NCBI GenBank assembly: GCA_016794365.1
Contig: JAEUKB010000098.1
Span: forward strand, 1 to 64,000
Direction of reading: 5' to 3'
Origin: Myxococcales bacterium
GTDB lineage: Bacteria; Myxococcota_A; Polyangia; Palsa-1104; JAEUJZ01
DNA length: 64,000 bases
The notes under the pieces are model-generated. The model did not search any database. It saw only the letters and a program-made list of their open reading frames with translations, and was not told the origin of the DNA. Position numbers and translations under genes: made by a program. Shown piece after piece: positions 8,623 through 17,831 of the stretch; the stretch's first letter is position 1, and each line of letters starts with the position of its first letter.

Positions 8623-9839
8623 CGGCTCACCTTCCTGCGACGAAGTAGACCCAAGATCAGTCCCCCAGCCGACAGCGACAACAACAAGCTCGGGGCAGGC
8701 AGCCGACCGCTCGCACTACAGCCAAAGCCCGCTGGACAGTCCGCTTCCTGCTGGCAAATGTCGTCGAGAACGCCCTTGGTTGGCTGCGGCGTCCCGATCA
8801 TCACAGCCGAAGGTGACGCATTTCCGTAGTTGTCGATGGAGACAACCATCACCTCGTAGTCTTCACCGTTGTTCAGCCCCGAAATCCGTGCCGACAGATC
8901 CGTTGTCGTCGCGGTGATACGCTCAGAGCAGATAAAGCGCGGGTCCACCAAGAACTTGCCTGCCACAGACGTCTCGCCACGGCCCGGTCTGTCCTCGGTG
9001 GTATTGGTATTGCTGGCATTGAGCGGTCGCCGGTACAGCTTTCCGTCGATACAAGCCGAAAAAAAGTACGGCGTGCTGCTCCGGAACTCCTCGGACATCA
9101 CTGGAACTGTGGGTGCCTTCACGCTGCGGCATAGCACTTGGTAGTACTGGATGCCCGACGTGCCCGTCTGAACCGACCAGCGAGCCGTCAAAGCCCCGCT
9201 GCCACTTCCCACTGCATCCAGGCTCGGAGCCGTCGGTCCTTGGGTATTCACCGAGAGCGGAAGCTTACAAGTCGCCGGTCCTGAGTCCGGTCCCAGCAGC
9301 ACCTGCGCCGTTACGTTCTGCGGCCCGCCCGTATCACACTTGTAATCCCACGATGTCGAGCCCACCGGCTTGGGCTTCGTCAGCGCTTCCGCCGGAAGCA
9401 CAATGTCGATCGGCGAGACCGAGCGAAACGCATTGGGCTCCAGCGAAAAGCCGCCGTTGTCCTGAGGATTCGTAGCCGTAATCTGCTCGCAGAGCGCACC
9501 GCTCGTCGTACGCGGCGTCTGCTCTGAACAGTTGTCCTGTCCCACATACATCGAGGAGCTGAACTGCTGACCATCTTGGGCCACTGGCTGATCAAGCAGC
9601 ACACGCATCTTGATGTCTCGGCTGCGGCACTCACACTCGGCCCGGCCAAACACCACGCCTTGGTTCTGCGTCACCAGCTCACCGCCGAGCGATAGCATCG
9701 TCTTGCCCGAGATGGCCTTGCTGTTGACCATGCCCGAGCAGGTTCCCGACCCGGTCGTGGTGGTGCCATCGGCAAGCGCCCGCTGTGGGCCAGAAGCAAC
9801 CAGTGCGAACACCAACAACTGCTTTGTCCATCGCGTCAT
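8619..9839 (-). CDS. MXAN_2561-family secreted protein with MYXO-CTERM-like anchor
   Basis: A 406-residue exported protein. It has an N-terminal signal peptide (LLVFALVASGPQRALA), a cysteine-rich body with an apparent fibronectin-III-like part (DAVGSGSGALTARWSV and YEVMVVSIDNYGN), and a C-terminal tripartite sorting tail. In the tail, CPAGFGCSASGRLP is followed by a hydrophobic stretch LLLSLSAGGLILGLL and the basic end RRRKVSR. This has the shape of MYXO-CTERM tails (cysteine, transmembrane helix, arginine cluster), which are processed and anchored at the cell surface. The downstream barrel gene overlaps its stop. The likely location is the cell surface; the ligand is unknown. Confidence 0.75.
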   Translation of the reverse strand: MTRWTKQLLVFALVASGPQRALADGTTTTGSGTCSGMVNSKAISGKTMLSLGGELVTQNQGVVFGRAECECRSRDIKMRVLLDQPVAQDGQQFSSSMYVGQDNCSEQTPRTTSGALCEQITATNPQDNGGFSLEPNAFRSVSPIDIVLPAEALTKPKPVGSTSWDYKCDTGGPQNVTAQVLLGPDSGPATCKLPLSVNTQGPTAPSLDAVGSGSGALTARWSVQTGTSGIQYYQVLCRSVKAPTVPVMSEEFRSSTPYFFSACIDGKLYRRPLNASNTNTTEDRPGRGETSVAGKFLVDPRFICSERITATTTDLSARISGLNNGEDYEVMVVSIDNYGNASPSAVMIGTPQPTKGVLDDICQQEADCPAGFGCSASGRLPAPSLLLSLSAGGLILGLLRRRKVSR

Positions 9840-9842
9840 GTC

Positions 9843-11414
9843 CTAAGCCTGAAGCAAGAGGTAAGCCAACCGTGCGACTCGCTTCCCGACGGCATGAACA
9901 GCATCCGTCGAACGCAGCGGGACAGGCTGACAGCGTACTTGGTCCACAGCGCGACAAAGTGTCATCAAGCGTCGCCGAACGCGCCGAATCGGGACAGGTT
10001 GGCACAAGTCCACATCCGAGTCCGTCCACAGCGGCTGCTTGCGCCAGCCCGCCTGTGGCTGATAGCTGCCTGGCCCTTCGGATGCACACGGATCCTCTAC
10101 GCGCACTCGCTGATACAGATGTAGGCCTGTCGCTGGCGTCTGTTCATCTTGCCAGTCTTGCAAGAGCGCCCAGCCTTCTTGCCGCAGGGAATCCGTCAGT
10201 GCTTCTGGATCATATCGCTTGCTTCGCCACACGGTGTAGCGACGAGGACTTCGCGCTGTGGTCGTTACCGAGGCACGCAGCTCGACGGCATGGCTGGCAG
10301 GAACCGCGCAGCTTGTCACATCGACCATCGTGGACAGCGTCAGCTGCTGGAGGTCTGAGAGATGGAGCCGAAACGGTCTCTCGACAAACGCACACAGCAG
10401 CGGCTCTGGATTCATGACCCACTCTCGCTGCGCAGGACTCAGTGACTGCCCCGGCTGCGTCGTCACAGAATCGAAACCCAGCAGCAGCAGATCATCCCGT
10501 CGCGCAGTCAGCAGTGCTTGCTGAAGTGACCACAGCTCTCCGTCGGGAAGACCAAGCAACGGACCCAGCAGGCAAAACAGCTGACGACGAGGCCGACTGC
10601 TCAGACGATATCGTGGAAGCTGCTGAAGGTCTGCTTGCAGGCCACCCAAACGCACCTCGGGCTCGCGCCCCAGCTTTGTCAGCGCGTGTTGATATGCCGA
10701 GCTCAAGAGCAGCGCGCTCTGTTCCATCATAAGCAGACGCAGACCGCTTACGCCACAAGCCAGCAGCCACTCACACAGCAGCACTTCTTTGCGCGCATCG
10801 GCACAAGAAATGGCCCACATATCAAGCGGCTGACGACCCAATGCACCCCGAATGCGCTTGGCTACGTCTTGCCACAGACGCCGCTGCAAGCCACTGTGAT
10901 TGCGAAATGCACAAAACGCCAGCGCACAGGCTGGATCACTCAGCAAGAGCGAGAGGGGCAGATATCCACCTTCGCCCAGCAGTGCCGCCAGAAGCTGCTG
11001 ATGGCTTTGCAGGCTGTCTTGCTGGCCCATCAAGCACAGCGGACCGCCATCTAACAGACCTGCCGTGTGCCCCACTTGTGCTGGCGCAGCTCGATTCAAC
11101 GGAAGCAAGGTTGCCAAGATAGCCAGCGTCTGTGCCGTCGGTGTATGTCGTCCGGTTTCCAAGTTACGGATCGTGCTTTCCGATAGACCACAGCGCCGAG
11201 CCAGCTCCGCTCGACTGAGCCCCAGCGACTTGCGGAGCATGCAGAGCGATTCTCCATAGCGATCGTACAAGTGCGCGTCGGAAGTCAGCGACGAAAGGTT
11301 TTCCGGGCGGTGCGGACTTGAGGCAGTCGTCTGCCCTGACAAGCCAGCATCCGCTCGATACGTGGTTTGATTCCATCTCTGCTGCGTCTGTCGATTTGCG
11401 ATCGGCAATGCCAT
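9843..11414 (-). CDS. HTH (XRE) regulator fused to a degenerate EgtD-like methyltransferase fold
   Basis: A 523-residue protein. Around residues 55-110 it has a clear XRE helix-turn-helix: LRKSLGLSRAELARRCGLSESTIRNLETGR. The rest resembles histidine-specific SAM methyltransferases (EgtD family, Methyltransf_33). A Rossmann-like WAISCADARKEVLL is followed by LLGPLLGLPDGELW (compare the FPGSTIGNF step of EgtD), then LLTARRDDLLLLGFD, and near the end WRSKRYDPEALTDSL (compare ENSYKY). The glycine-rich SAM loop of motif I is not preserved, so it may bind a ligand instead of catalysing transfer. ATG 11414 is chosen over an upstream TTG; AGAGGA lies nine bases before it. The gene is divergent from tmk across an AT-rich spacer with palindromes. 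The fold call is by eye. Confidence 0.6.
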   Translation of the reverse strand: MALPIANRQTQQRWNQTTYRADAGLSGQTTASSPHRPENLSSLTSDAHLYDRYGESLCMLRKSLGLSRAELARRCGLSESTIRNLETGRHTPTAQTLAILATLLPLNRAAPAQVGHTAGLLDGGPLCLMGQQDSLQSHQQLLAALLGEGGYLPLSLLLSDPACALAFCAFRNHSGLQRRLWQDVAKRIRGALGRQPLDMWAISCADARKEVLLCEWLLACGVSGLRLLMMEQSALLLSSAYQHALTKLGREPEVRLGGLQADLQQLPRYRLSSRPRRQLFCLLGPLLGLPDGELWSLQQALLTARRDDLLLLGFDSVTTQPGQSLSPAQREWVMNPEPLLCAFVERPFRLHLSDLQQLTLSTMVDVTSCAVPASHAVELRASVTTTARSPRRYTVWRSKRYDPEALTDSLRQEGWALLQDWQDEQTPATGLHLYQRVRVEDPCASEGPGSYQPQAGWRKQPLWTDSDVDLCQPVPIRRVRRRLMTLCRAVDQVRCQPVPLRSTDAVHAVGKRVARLAYLLLQA

Positions 11415-11503
11415 GTGAGCCCGTCCTCTGCTTGGCAACAGCTCATCTGTAATTCATTGCTTCGTCATGTGCAAATGTTTTTTGATACATAAACTCGGGA
11501 AAT

Positions 11504-11574
11504 AATTACTCATTTCTCATAAAAAAATGAGAAAAAATTACTCAAAAGCCACAGCTCATTGGGCAACTTTTGCC
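11504..11574. promoter_or_regulatory. AT-rich divergent control region with inverted and direct repeats
   Basis: The spacer between the divergent HTH gene and tmk is much more AT-rich than its surroundings. TTTCTCAT and ATGAGAAA (11513-11520 and 11527-11534) form a perfect 8-bp inverted repeat around six A residues. It is framed by two copies of AATTACTC at 11504-11511 and 11536-11543. A second dyad, GGCAA-CTT-TTGCC, lies at 11562-11574. Such sites fit autoregulation by the adjacent XRE protein, but no binding is demonstrated. Confidence 0.5.
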
Positions 11575-11648
11575 AACTATCAATCAATACATGAATCATC
11601 TGTCAAAGTCCTTGACCGAACGGGGACAGTGCGTACACTCCGCCGCGC

Positions 11649-12284
11649 ATGACGACCAGCACAAGTAGACGTGGCTTTTTCTTGGTCTTCGAGGGCATCG
11701 ACGGTGCCGGAACCACCAGTCAGCAAGCCTGGCTCTATCAGCGACTGTCGGAGCTGCACATCGCGGCCTATAAGACGGCGGAACCGACTGGCAATCCCGT
11801 CGGAAAGCTGATTCGTCAGGTGCTGCGCGGGGAACATGCACCGTTTTCTCCGCATGCGCTGGCGCTGCTGTTCGCGTCGGATCGCGCAGATCACCTGGCA
11901 CGCGAGATCGAGCCAGCACTAGCCAGCGGTCAGGTGGTCGTCTGTGATCGCTATGTGCTGTCGTCTCTGGCGTATCAGACCGCCGCCGGAGTACCGCTTT
12001 CGCAGGTTGAGCAAGCCAACGCGACGTTCCGAACCCCCGACCTGACGATCTACTTTGACTTGCCGGTGGAAATCGCTGCGCAGCGACGAGCGAAGCGCGG
12101 TCAAGCACAAGAGATCTTCGAGGTGGATGACGTTCAGCGAGAAGTGGCGAGGCTGTACCGACAACAGGCGAAGGCGTGGCAGCGGGCAGGAAAGCCAATT
12201 CGGTTCATCGCCGCAGCACGCTCTTTCGAGGAAGTCAGCGCGCAGCTCGAAGCGCTGATCGTGCCCGCAATGTCTAGTCGGTAG
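11649..12284 (+). CDS. tmk: Thymidylate (dTMP) kinase with variant P-loop
   Basis: A 211-residue cytoplasmic kinase converting dTMP to dTDP in dTTP synthesis. The family length and landmarks are present: FEGIDGAG at the N terminus, the DR-motif equivalent VCDRYVLSSLAYQ, the PDLTIYFDLPVEIAAQR strand-helix and the LID-like RRAKRG segment. The phosphate-binding loop reads GIDGAGTTSQ, where a GIDGAGKTTQ-like sequence is expected, so the Walker A lysine is replaced by threonine. The gene starts at ATG 11649 next to the divergent regulator. It overlaps by 11 bases, tail to tail, a lipoprotein gene on the other strand. Confidence 0.85.
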   Translation: MTTSTSRRGFFLVFEGIDGAGTTSQQAWLYQRLSELHIAAYKTAEPTGNPVGKLIRQVLRGEHAPFSPHALALLFASDRADHLAREIEPALASGQVVVCDRYVLSSLAYQTAAGVPLSQVEQANATFRTPDLTIYFDLPVEIAAQRRAKRGQAQEIFEVDDVQREVARLYRQQAKAWQRAGKPIRFIAAARSFEEVSAQLEALIVPAMSSR

Positions 12285-12786
12285 GCATCGTCAGGTCGGG
12301 CAGTACGGTCAGGTCCGGCGGCACCGTCAGATCTGGTGGCACAGCCATGTCGGGCAGCGTCGTCATATCACGCGGCCTGGCCATGTCCGTCGGCTGACTG
12401 CCTGGCAGCGGCGGATACAGCGTCAGCTTGCGCTGGGCGTGCTGACCGTTGCGCAGATCGAGCGAGATCTCAGCGCTGACCCCGTTGAGCATGCCTCCGA
12501 GGCTGCTGCGCACGCTCAGGTTCGCGGGTCCGTCGGGCCACAGCACAGCCACTTTGAAGGGAAAGTCCTGAACGGACCCAAGCGGCGTCATCGGCGACAG
12601 AGGCTGCTCTTTCCGAAGCAGCATCATGCGGAGCTGATCGGCTGCGCTCACACCGTCAGAACCAAACAGCGTCAGCGATAGACAGGTCTCGGCGCGGCCT
12701 TCGCACGCATCAGAGTCTTCGCTACAACCGGACAGCACCGACGAGATAAGCAGTCCCGTCGCAGCAAGCGTGGCAAGCGTCTTCAT
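12274..12786 (-). CDS. Lipoprotein with Pro-Asp-Leu tandem tail
   Basis: A 170-residue predicted lipoprotein. The signal peptide MKTLATLAATGLLISSVLSGC carries a standard lipobox (LSGC). The body has no recognised domain but is rich in beta-type segments. The last 40 residues are a low-complexity tail of repeats like PPDLTVPPDLTV, a composition seen often in myxobacterial surface lipoproteins. The start at 12786 lies three bases from the end of the upstream PEGA-protein gene, so the two are co-transcribed. Its 3' end overlaps tmk. Function unknown. Confidence 0.75.
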   Translation of the reverse strand: MKTLATLAATGLLISSVLSGCSEDSDACEGRAETCLSLTLFGSDGVSAADQLRMMLLRKEQPLSPMTPLGSVQDFPFKVAVLWPDGPANLSVRSSLGGMLNGVSAEISLDLRNGQHAQRKLTLYPPLPGSQPTDMARPRDMTTLPDMAVPPDLTVPPDLTVLPDLTMPTD

Positions 12787-12788
12787 GA

Positions 12789-13697
12789 TCAGTACCCGTA
12801 CGCCAGTGCAGAGGGCATCCGTACGTCGATGGTGCCACCTTGCCAAGTCGTCACCGCTGGGAACGCTTCCGTCGGAGGTGCCGACTTATCACGCAGGCCG
12901 ACGCCCAGTCCGACGCCCAAGCCGATTCCGACGACAGCGACCGCACCGACACCGGTCCAAAACCACCACTTCTTCGGCAGATCGCGAAAGGAAAACTCGC
13001 TGCCTTTGGCAGGCTGTTCCGTTGCTGAGGACACTTGGTTGACCGCCGTGGTGCGCTGCGCTGGGCTCGTCTCATCAAGCTGCGCTTGCGGTTCAAGAAA
13101 GCGCGAGCGGCTGCCCGGCTCCAGCTTGATCGCTTTCGATTCACCCGGTTTCACATCGATCGTCACCGACGCACCACTCGACGGATCCGTCGGGGCTGGC
13201 ACCATCTGAAGCTCGTGCTTGCCCGGCGTAAGTCGCAGCGGCGTCTCCAGCGGAGACGTGCCAACCACTCGTCCGTCGAGCTTGATCTGGGCATTCTGAC
13301 GCGACGCTTCGATCGACACCGTTCCGGCCACTTGATCCAGCATCACCCCGAGCCGACCACCGATCTCGCGACGCTTTTGATCGGGCAGCGTCGGCGTTTC
13401 TTTCAGGTAGCGACCCAGTGCATCGAGCGCATCGAGCGGTCGCCCAGCCTCTGCAAACGCCATCCCGAGCGGCAGCAAGAAGCGCGGGTTTTTGCTGAGG
13501 TTAAAGGCCTTACCAAGCTCCGTCACAGCTCCGGCGGCATCGTGCTGAGCCAGCAGTCGCTCGCCTTCTTTTCCGGCGCGCTCGGATTCGGCTTTGGCCG
13601 CAGCTTCCGACAGCGGTGCGGACTTGGCCTGCGCCCAGACTGCGCTGGTCGCAAAAAGAACAGCTCCACAAGCAAAGACGGTCAGGTGTCGCTTCAT
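12789..13697 (-). CDS. Periplasmic TPR-PEGA protein with C-terminal membrane helix
   Basis: A 302-residue exported protein. After a signal peptide (MKRHLTVFACGAVLFATSAVWA) come TPR-like helices (residues about 30-120: GERLLAQHDAAGAVTELGKAF). A PEGA-type beta domain follows (AQIKLDGRVVGTSPLETPLRLTPG, about 135-205), a sugar- or peptidoglycan-associated fold common in surface proteins. A glycine/valine-rich transmembrane helix WFWTGVGAVAVVGIGLGVGLGVG lies near residue 255. The start at 13697 is chosen because it gives the signal peptide directly. Related TPR-PEGA proteins are abundant in Myxococcota next to Ser/Thr kinase genes, as here. Exact role unknown. Confidence 0.75.
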   Translation of the reverse strand: MKRHLTVFACGAVLFATSAVWAQAKSAPLSEAAAKAESERAGKEGERLLAQHDAAGAVTELGKAFNLSKNPRFLLPLGMAFAEAGRPLDALDALGRYLKETPTLPDQKRREIGGRLGVMLDQVAGTVSIEASRQNAQIKLDGRVVGTSPLETPLRLTPGKHELQMVPAPTDPSSGASVTIDVKPGESKAIKLEPGSRSRFLEPQAQLDETSPAQRTTAVNQVSSATEQPAKGSEFSFRDLPKKWWFWTGVGAVAVVGIGLGVGLGVGLRDKSAPPTEAFPAVTTWQGGTIDVRMPSALAYGY

Positions 13698-13886
13698 GGC
13701 GTTTTTTTGGCACGGCAAGCGCCCCGGCGTAAAGAGCAAACTAGGCGACAATGTAGGCCCCACCTTGGACCACGCTGGATGCGCGCGTGTGCGGGTCAGC
13801 CTGCGACGAAGAAATCGCCGGTCACGAATTGTCGGCGTGACCCTTGAACCCAGCGGGGCTTCACCGTACCGTCTTAGGTAGGGTTT

Positions 13887-15536
13887 ATGTCGACCGAGAA
13901 CGAATGGGCGGCCTCCATGATTGGCCGCACGCTCGATGGTCAGTACCGACTCGACGGAATCTTGGGAGAAGGCGCGATGGGCGTGGTCTTCCGAGGCACC
14001 AACCTAGCCGTCGATAAGGCCGTGGCCATCAAAATGATGCGAACAGAGACGTTTGCGGAACCGGATGCCGTCGAGCGATTCAAGCGCGAGGCCAAGGTCT
14101 GGAGCCAGCTCAATCATCCGTCGATCGCGCAGGTCTTCGACTTCGGCTTGCAAGGCGAGATGCCGTACTTGGTGATGGAGCTGGTCGATGGAGACGATCT
14201 GTCCGACGTGCTCGATCGCGAAGGTCCGCTGGCTCCGCTGCGTGCCATTGGGGTGATGCGGCAGCTGGCCGGAGCGCTCGAAGAAGCACATCGACTGGGC
14301 GTCGTTCACCGGGACATCAAGCCTCAGAACATGATGCTGCTGCGCTACAAGCCGGGCGGACGCATGGTTCTGAAGGTGCTCGACTTTGGTATGGCGAAGC
14401 AGGTCGGCAACAAGTCGATGTCGCTGACCGCGCCGGGAATTCTCGTTGGAACGCCGAAGTATGTCGCGCCGGAACAGGTGACAGAAAAGCCCAAGATCGA
14501 CGGGCGCACGGATCTGTACGCGGCGGGCGTGCTGTTTTATGAGCTGCTCACCGGACAGCCGCCGTTTGTGGGAACTCCGCACGATGTTCTGTTCGCGCAT
14601 CTGGGACGACAGCCGGAGCCACTGCCCGATAGCATTCCGTCGTGCGTGCAAGACGTGGTGATGAAGCTGCTGCGCAAAAAGCCCGAGGAGCGCTACCAAA
14701 GTGCCGTCGAGCTAGAGCATGCGCTGGAAGCCTGTGAAGACACGATGCGTGGGCCCAGCATCTCGTCTGCGTCGAATCCGGTGTTATCGACCAGCACGAT
14801 TGCGCGCGCGATCGAAAAGCGTCGCGGTCATCGCAGCGGAAAGCGAAAGCTCAAAGACGGCTCGTCGCCGCGCTACGGTCTGTGGACGGTCGGTGGGCTG
14901 CTGGCGCTGTCGGCGGTGGGACTGCTCGCGCTATCGACCAGCCTGTCGCTCCAGCGCAGAGTGTCGCAGCTTGTTCCGCTGTACAAAGTGCCGCAAGACG
15001 AGTCCGTGGCCAAAGAGCTGGTCCGTCTGCAAGCCGAGTCGCAGATTCGCTCGTGGTCCACGGTTCTTCAAGGCGCAGAAGAGCTTCAGCGCAGCTACGG
15101 TGCCAGCATGCTCGCGGCGCAGGCCAGCCAAGTTCAGGCGCTGCGTCAGAAAGCGCTCCTCGAACAGCCGCAGCAGCCACTGTACGAACGGTTTCAAGCT
15201 GCCGTCGATCGCAAGGATGCCGAAGAAGCGATTCGAATTTACGGACAGTTCGCGGGTGAGTCGGTGTACCGCAGCATGGCCGAGCCGATGTTCAATCAGC
15301 TCAGCGACGCGTTTGTATCGATGCACTTGCAGCGCGCGATGAGTCTGCGAACCGAGCATCGCTGCCCTGAGTTTCTCGCGGAAGTACAGAAGATCCTCGA
15401 TTCGATGCCGGGACATCCGCTGGCCCGCGCCGAGCAGCGCAAAGAGTGTGTTCCGCAAGCCGCCGAGCCACCGCTGCCGCAGACCGGAACCGCGCCGGTT
15501 CAAACGCCTGTCACACCGACGCTGCCCTCCAAGTAA
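13887..15536 (+). CDS. Membrane-anchored Hanks-type Ser/Thr protein kinase
   Basis: A 549-residue kinase. The N-terminal domain (about 12-275) has all catalytic elements: glycine loop GEGAMG at 27-32, VAIK with Lys49, HRDIKPQN with Asp143, DFG and the APEQ activation-segment end. A single transmembrane helix, LWTVGGLLALSAVGLLALS, lies around residue 335. The rest, some 200 residues, is a helical extracytoplasmic region without a recognised domain and could sense an envelope signal. It ends in a proline/threonine-rich tail. It phosphorylates serine or threonine on unknown cytoplasmic partners. It is transcribed alone, with divergent envelope genes upstream. Confidence 0.9.
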   Translation: MSTENEWAASMIGRTLDGQYRLDGILGEGAMGVVFRGTNLAVDKAVAIKMMRTETFAEPDAVERFKREAKVWSQLNHPSIAQVFDFGLQGEMPYLVMELVDGDDLSDVLDREGPLAPLRAIGVMRQLAGALEEAHRLGVVHRDIKPQNMMLLRYKPGGRMVLKVLDFGMAKQVGNKSMSLTAPGILVGTPKYVAPEQVTEKPKIDGRTDLYAAGVLFYELLTGQPPFVGTPHDVLFAHLGRQPEPLPDSIPSCVQDVVMKLLRKKPEERYQSAVELEHALEACEDTMRGPSISSASNPVLSTSTIARAIEKRRGHRSGKRKLKDGSSPRYGLWTVGGLLALSAVGLLALSTSLSLQRRVSQLVPLYKVPQDESVAKELVRLQAESQIRSWSTVLQGAEELQRSYGASMLAAQASQVQALRQKALLEQPQQPLYERFQAAVDRKDAEEAIRIYGQFAGESVYRSMAEPMFNQLSDAFVSMHLQRAMSLRTEHRCPEFLAEVQKILDSMPGHPLARAEQRKECVPQAAEPPLPQTGTAPVQTPVTPTLPSK

Positions 15537-15685
15537 GTCGATTCCACAGCGTGCGCGATGAGCGCTGCACAGTCAGAGCATGCGCAGCGATTGCGACGGA
15601 TGACGTGCGTGCGACGGATGGCGTGAAATGGACAGAAACGAACCCGACGCGGAAGAACGATTTGTCGTCGGGATATGCGCTGAAA

Positions 15686-17518
15686 CTAGAACGCGAACTG
15701 CGGACCGACGTAGGCGTCCAGAAGAAGTCCGGTGTTTCCGCTCAGCGAGGTGAGCAGGTTCAGATCAAGCGACAGACCGGCGTGACGACCACCGACGTAG
15801 AAGCCCGCGCCTGCACCAACGAACAGCTTGCCGAGCAGCACCGAGTCAATGCACGAACCAGCCGTCGGACAGACTCGGTTTAGATACGCTGCCGAAGCCG
15901 TTCCGGTCTGCTGGTTGTAGCCAAGGTTGCCACCGACGGACGTGCAGGTGGACGGACTGCGCTCTGGATCGGCTTTGCCGTTGTATTCCGCGCTGCACAG
16001 ATCGGTCGGCTGAAGCTGGGACTCGTTGTCGATCGCGCCATTTTTCATCGGACGCGAGCCATCAATGTTGAGCGCGCCGCGCCACTCGCCACCACCGACA
16101 TCGACGTGAATGTACGGACGGAAGGTCTGGCCCGCACGGAACAGATAGCGAAGCTTACCAAGCACCATGTAGCCGAACTGACCCTTGGCTGTCGTCGCAA
16201 AGCACGGTGACGGGCGACCTTGGCTGTCGGTACACAGGTTGTTCTTCATCGCCGCGTCGGAGCTATCCGCATTGTGATTCAGCATCGCTTCAAAGCGACC
16301 CGACACACCGAGCGACAGACCGCGCCACAAAAAGGCCCCAAACTCTGCGCGCACGCCAAGTCCGCTCCAGGTAAAGCCCGTCGAGGAAGCCTTCGCCTGT
16401 TCGTATTTGGTGGTGCGCGGGTTGTAAAACCAAGCCACTTCCGTCGTCGTTCCCGAGGTAATCAGCGCTCCGCCCGTGCCGATGCCCAGATCGAAGTAGA
16501 CGCGATCGCGCAGACCGGCCAGACGCTGACGCTCGTCCTCTTGCTTGACGTACTTCAGGGGATCTTCCACGTCTTCGCTCTGTGCGACGACGATGCCCGC
16601 ATATGGCGACACCTTCATGATGATCGGGTTGTCGGCGGTTCCTTGCGAGCCACAGACGCGACCTTTGGCGTCAAATCCCTCAATGTAGTACTGGATCGAC
16701 TTGCCCATCAGCGCATCGGGAGGAATCACACCGACGAGATCGCCAGGCTGCTTGCGGCTCGGGATCATCGGCGACTCGGTGAAGCGCTCTTGGCCCGGTG
16801 CGCGATAGTAGATGCTGCCGCGCGCAACCGGACCCTGCGACGGAGAAATGTACAGGTTCACCTTCTGCGCAGTGCGAACCTCCAGCATCGGCGTATGGCG
16901 CAGCTCACACTTTTTCACCGGATCGAGCAGATCATCGGCGTTGTATTCCAGCTGCGACTTCGGCGGCTCTGGCTTCTTTGGCGGATCGCTTTCGATCCCA
17001 AACGGATCCGGCGTCTGCGCGGTCTGAACCGGCTGTGGGACGGGCTGCTGGACTGGCTGAGCGACGGGCTGCTGCACCGGCTGCGCAACCACGGGAGCTG
17101 GCGGATTTCCGCCCTGCGCCACCGCCCACACCGATTTGACCTCCGGCGTCGCCAGGTTCGGATCGAGCTTGGCATTTGGATTGATCGCCATCGCTCGCTT
17201 GAACCACTGCTCGCCGCGTCCCATGTCTTTGAGCTGGACGTACACCATGCCCAAGTTGATGTAGGTACGCGCCGCTTGGACCGTTGACTCCAAGTTGTAC
17301 TTGCGCAGCAAGCCGACGGTGTCTTCAAGGGTCTTACGCGCCGAGTTGAACTCGAGCTTGTCGTAATCATCCATCGCCTGCTTGTTCATGTTGGCGATGC
17401 GATCCTGCGGTCCGGCGTACGCAAGCTGCGCCGTTCCCGTGATCAACAAGCCCGCCAGCAAAAAGCGCGCGGAGAGACTCTGCTTTGCCAACGACGACTG
17501 CTTCATCGATTGCGCCAT
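15686..17518 (-). CDS. TPR-containing outer-membrane beta-barrel protein
   Basis: A 610-residue exported protein. After the signal peptide (FLLAGLLITGTAQLAYA) come TPR-like repeats (about 35-125, including AARTYINLGMVYVQLKDMGRGEQWFKRAMAI). A Pro-Val-Gln linker built from PVAQPVQQ units follows (about 135-165), then an Ig-like beta module (VNLYISPSQGPVARGSIYYR). The C-terminal half is a barrel ending in YVGPQFAF, the typical outer-membrane terminus. It lies in one direction with the OmpA and DUF4398 genes and could form an outer-membrane complex with them. Its 149-base 3' spacer to the kinase gene shows no clear terminator. The ligand is unknown. Confidence 0.7.
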   Translation of the reverse strand: MAQSMKQSSLAKQSLSARFLLAGLLITGTAQLAYAGPQDRIANMNKQAMDDYDKLEFNSARKTLEDTVGLLRKYNLESTVQAARTYINLGMVYVQLKDMGRGEQWFKRAMAINPNAKLDPNLATPEVKSVWAVAQGGNPPAPVVAQPVQQPVAQPVQQPVPQPVQTAQTPDPFGIESDPPKKPEPPKSQLEYNADDLLDPVKKCELRHTPMLEVRTAQKVNLYISPSQGPVARGSIYYRAPGQERFTESPMIPSRKQPGDLVGVIPPDALMGKSIQYYIEGFDAKGRVCGSQGTADNPIIMKVSPYAGIVVAQSEDVEDPLKYVKQEDERQRLAGLRDRVYFDLGIGTGGALITSGTTTEVAWFYNPRTTKYEQAKASSTGFTWSGLGVRAEFGAFLWRGLSLGVSGRFEAMLNHNADSSDAAMKNNLCTDSQGRPSPCFATTAKGQFGYMVLGKLRYLFRAGQTFRPYIHVDVGGGEWRGALNIDGSRPMKNGAIDNESQLQPTDLCSAEYNGKADPERSPSTCTSVGGNLGYNQQTGTASAAYLNRVCPTAGSCIDSVLLGKLFVGAGAGFYVGGRHAGLSLDLNLLTSLSGNTGLLLDAYVGPQFAF

Positions 17519-17831
17519 GAAATCAACGTGCCTCGAGACGTAGACTGGCCCAGCCGGAAAAAAGCCGGGCTCAACTTGAGATTACAGCGTTTTGGGTCGG
17601 TGGTGCTAGCGACCTCGGAACTTTTGCTCATCGCTCGCATCCGAACAACCGCAGTGCTTCTGTGAAAAAGATGCACGCACTCTGCCAAAACTGCGAGCCG
17701 ACTTGTGGGCAAAACAGCGGCAGTCATCGCCCGACCCACCGAAGTGGTGGCGGCGATGAAGCAAGATGAAGCGGTTCGGGAAGGCATCGCGGTGAGAGAA
17801 AAGAGCCGCAAGGCAGGTGAGCAAGAAGCGA
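17519..17831. other. Intergenic spacer upstream of the TPR-barrel gene
   Basis: About 310 bases between the OmpA gene and the TPR-barrel gene, both on the minus strand. I see no coding region with a credible start, no RNA gene and no strong terminator. An imperfect dyad around a run of A residues near 17545-17570 is the only structure, just upstream of the TPR-barrel start. The length suggests that the barrel gene has its own promoter here. Confidence 0.4.

Noticed and set aside
16220..17287. 355-codon plus-strand frame
   Set aside because: Antisense to the TPR-barrel gene; Arg/His-rich composition typical of shadows.
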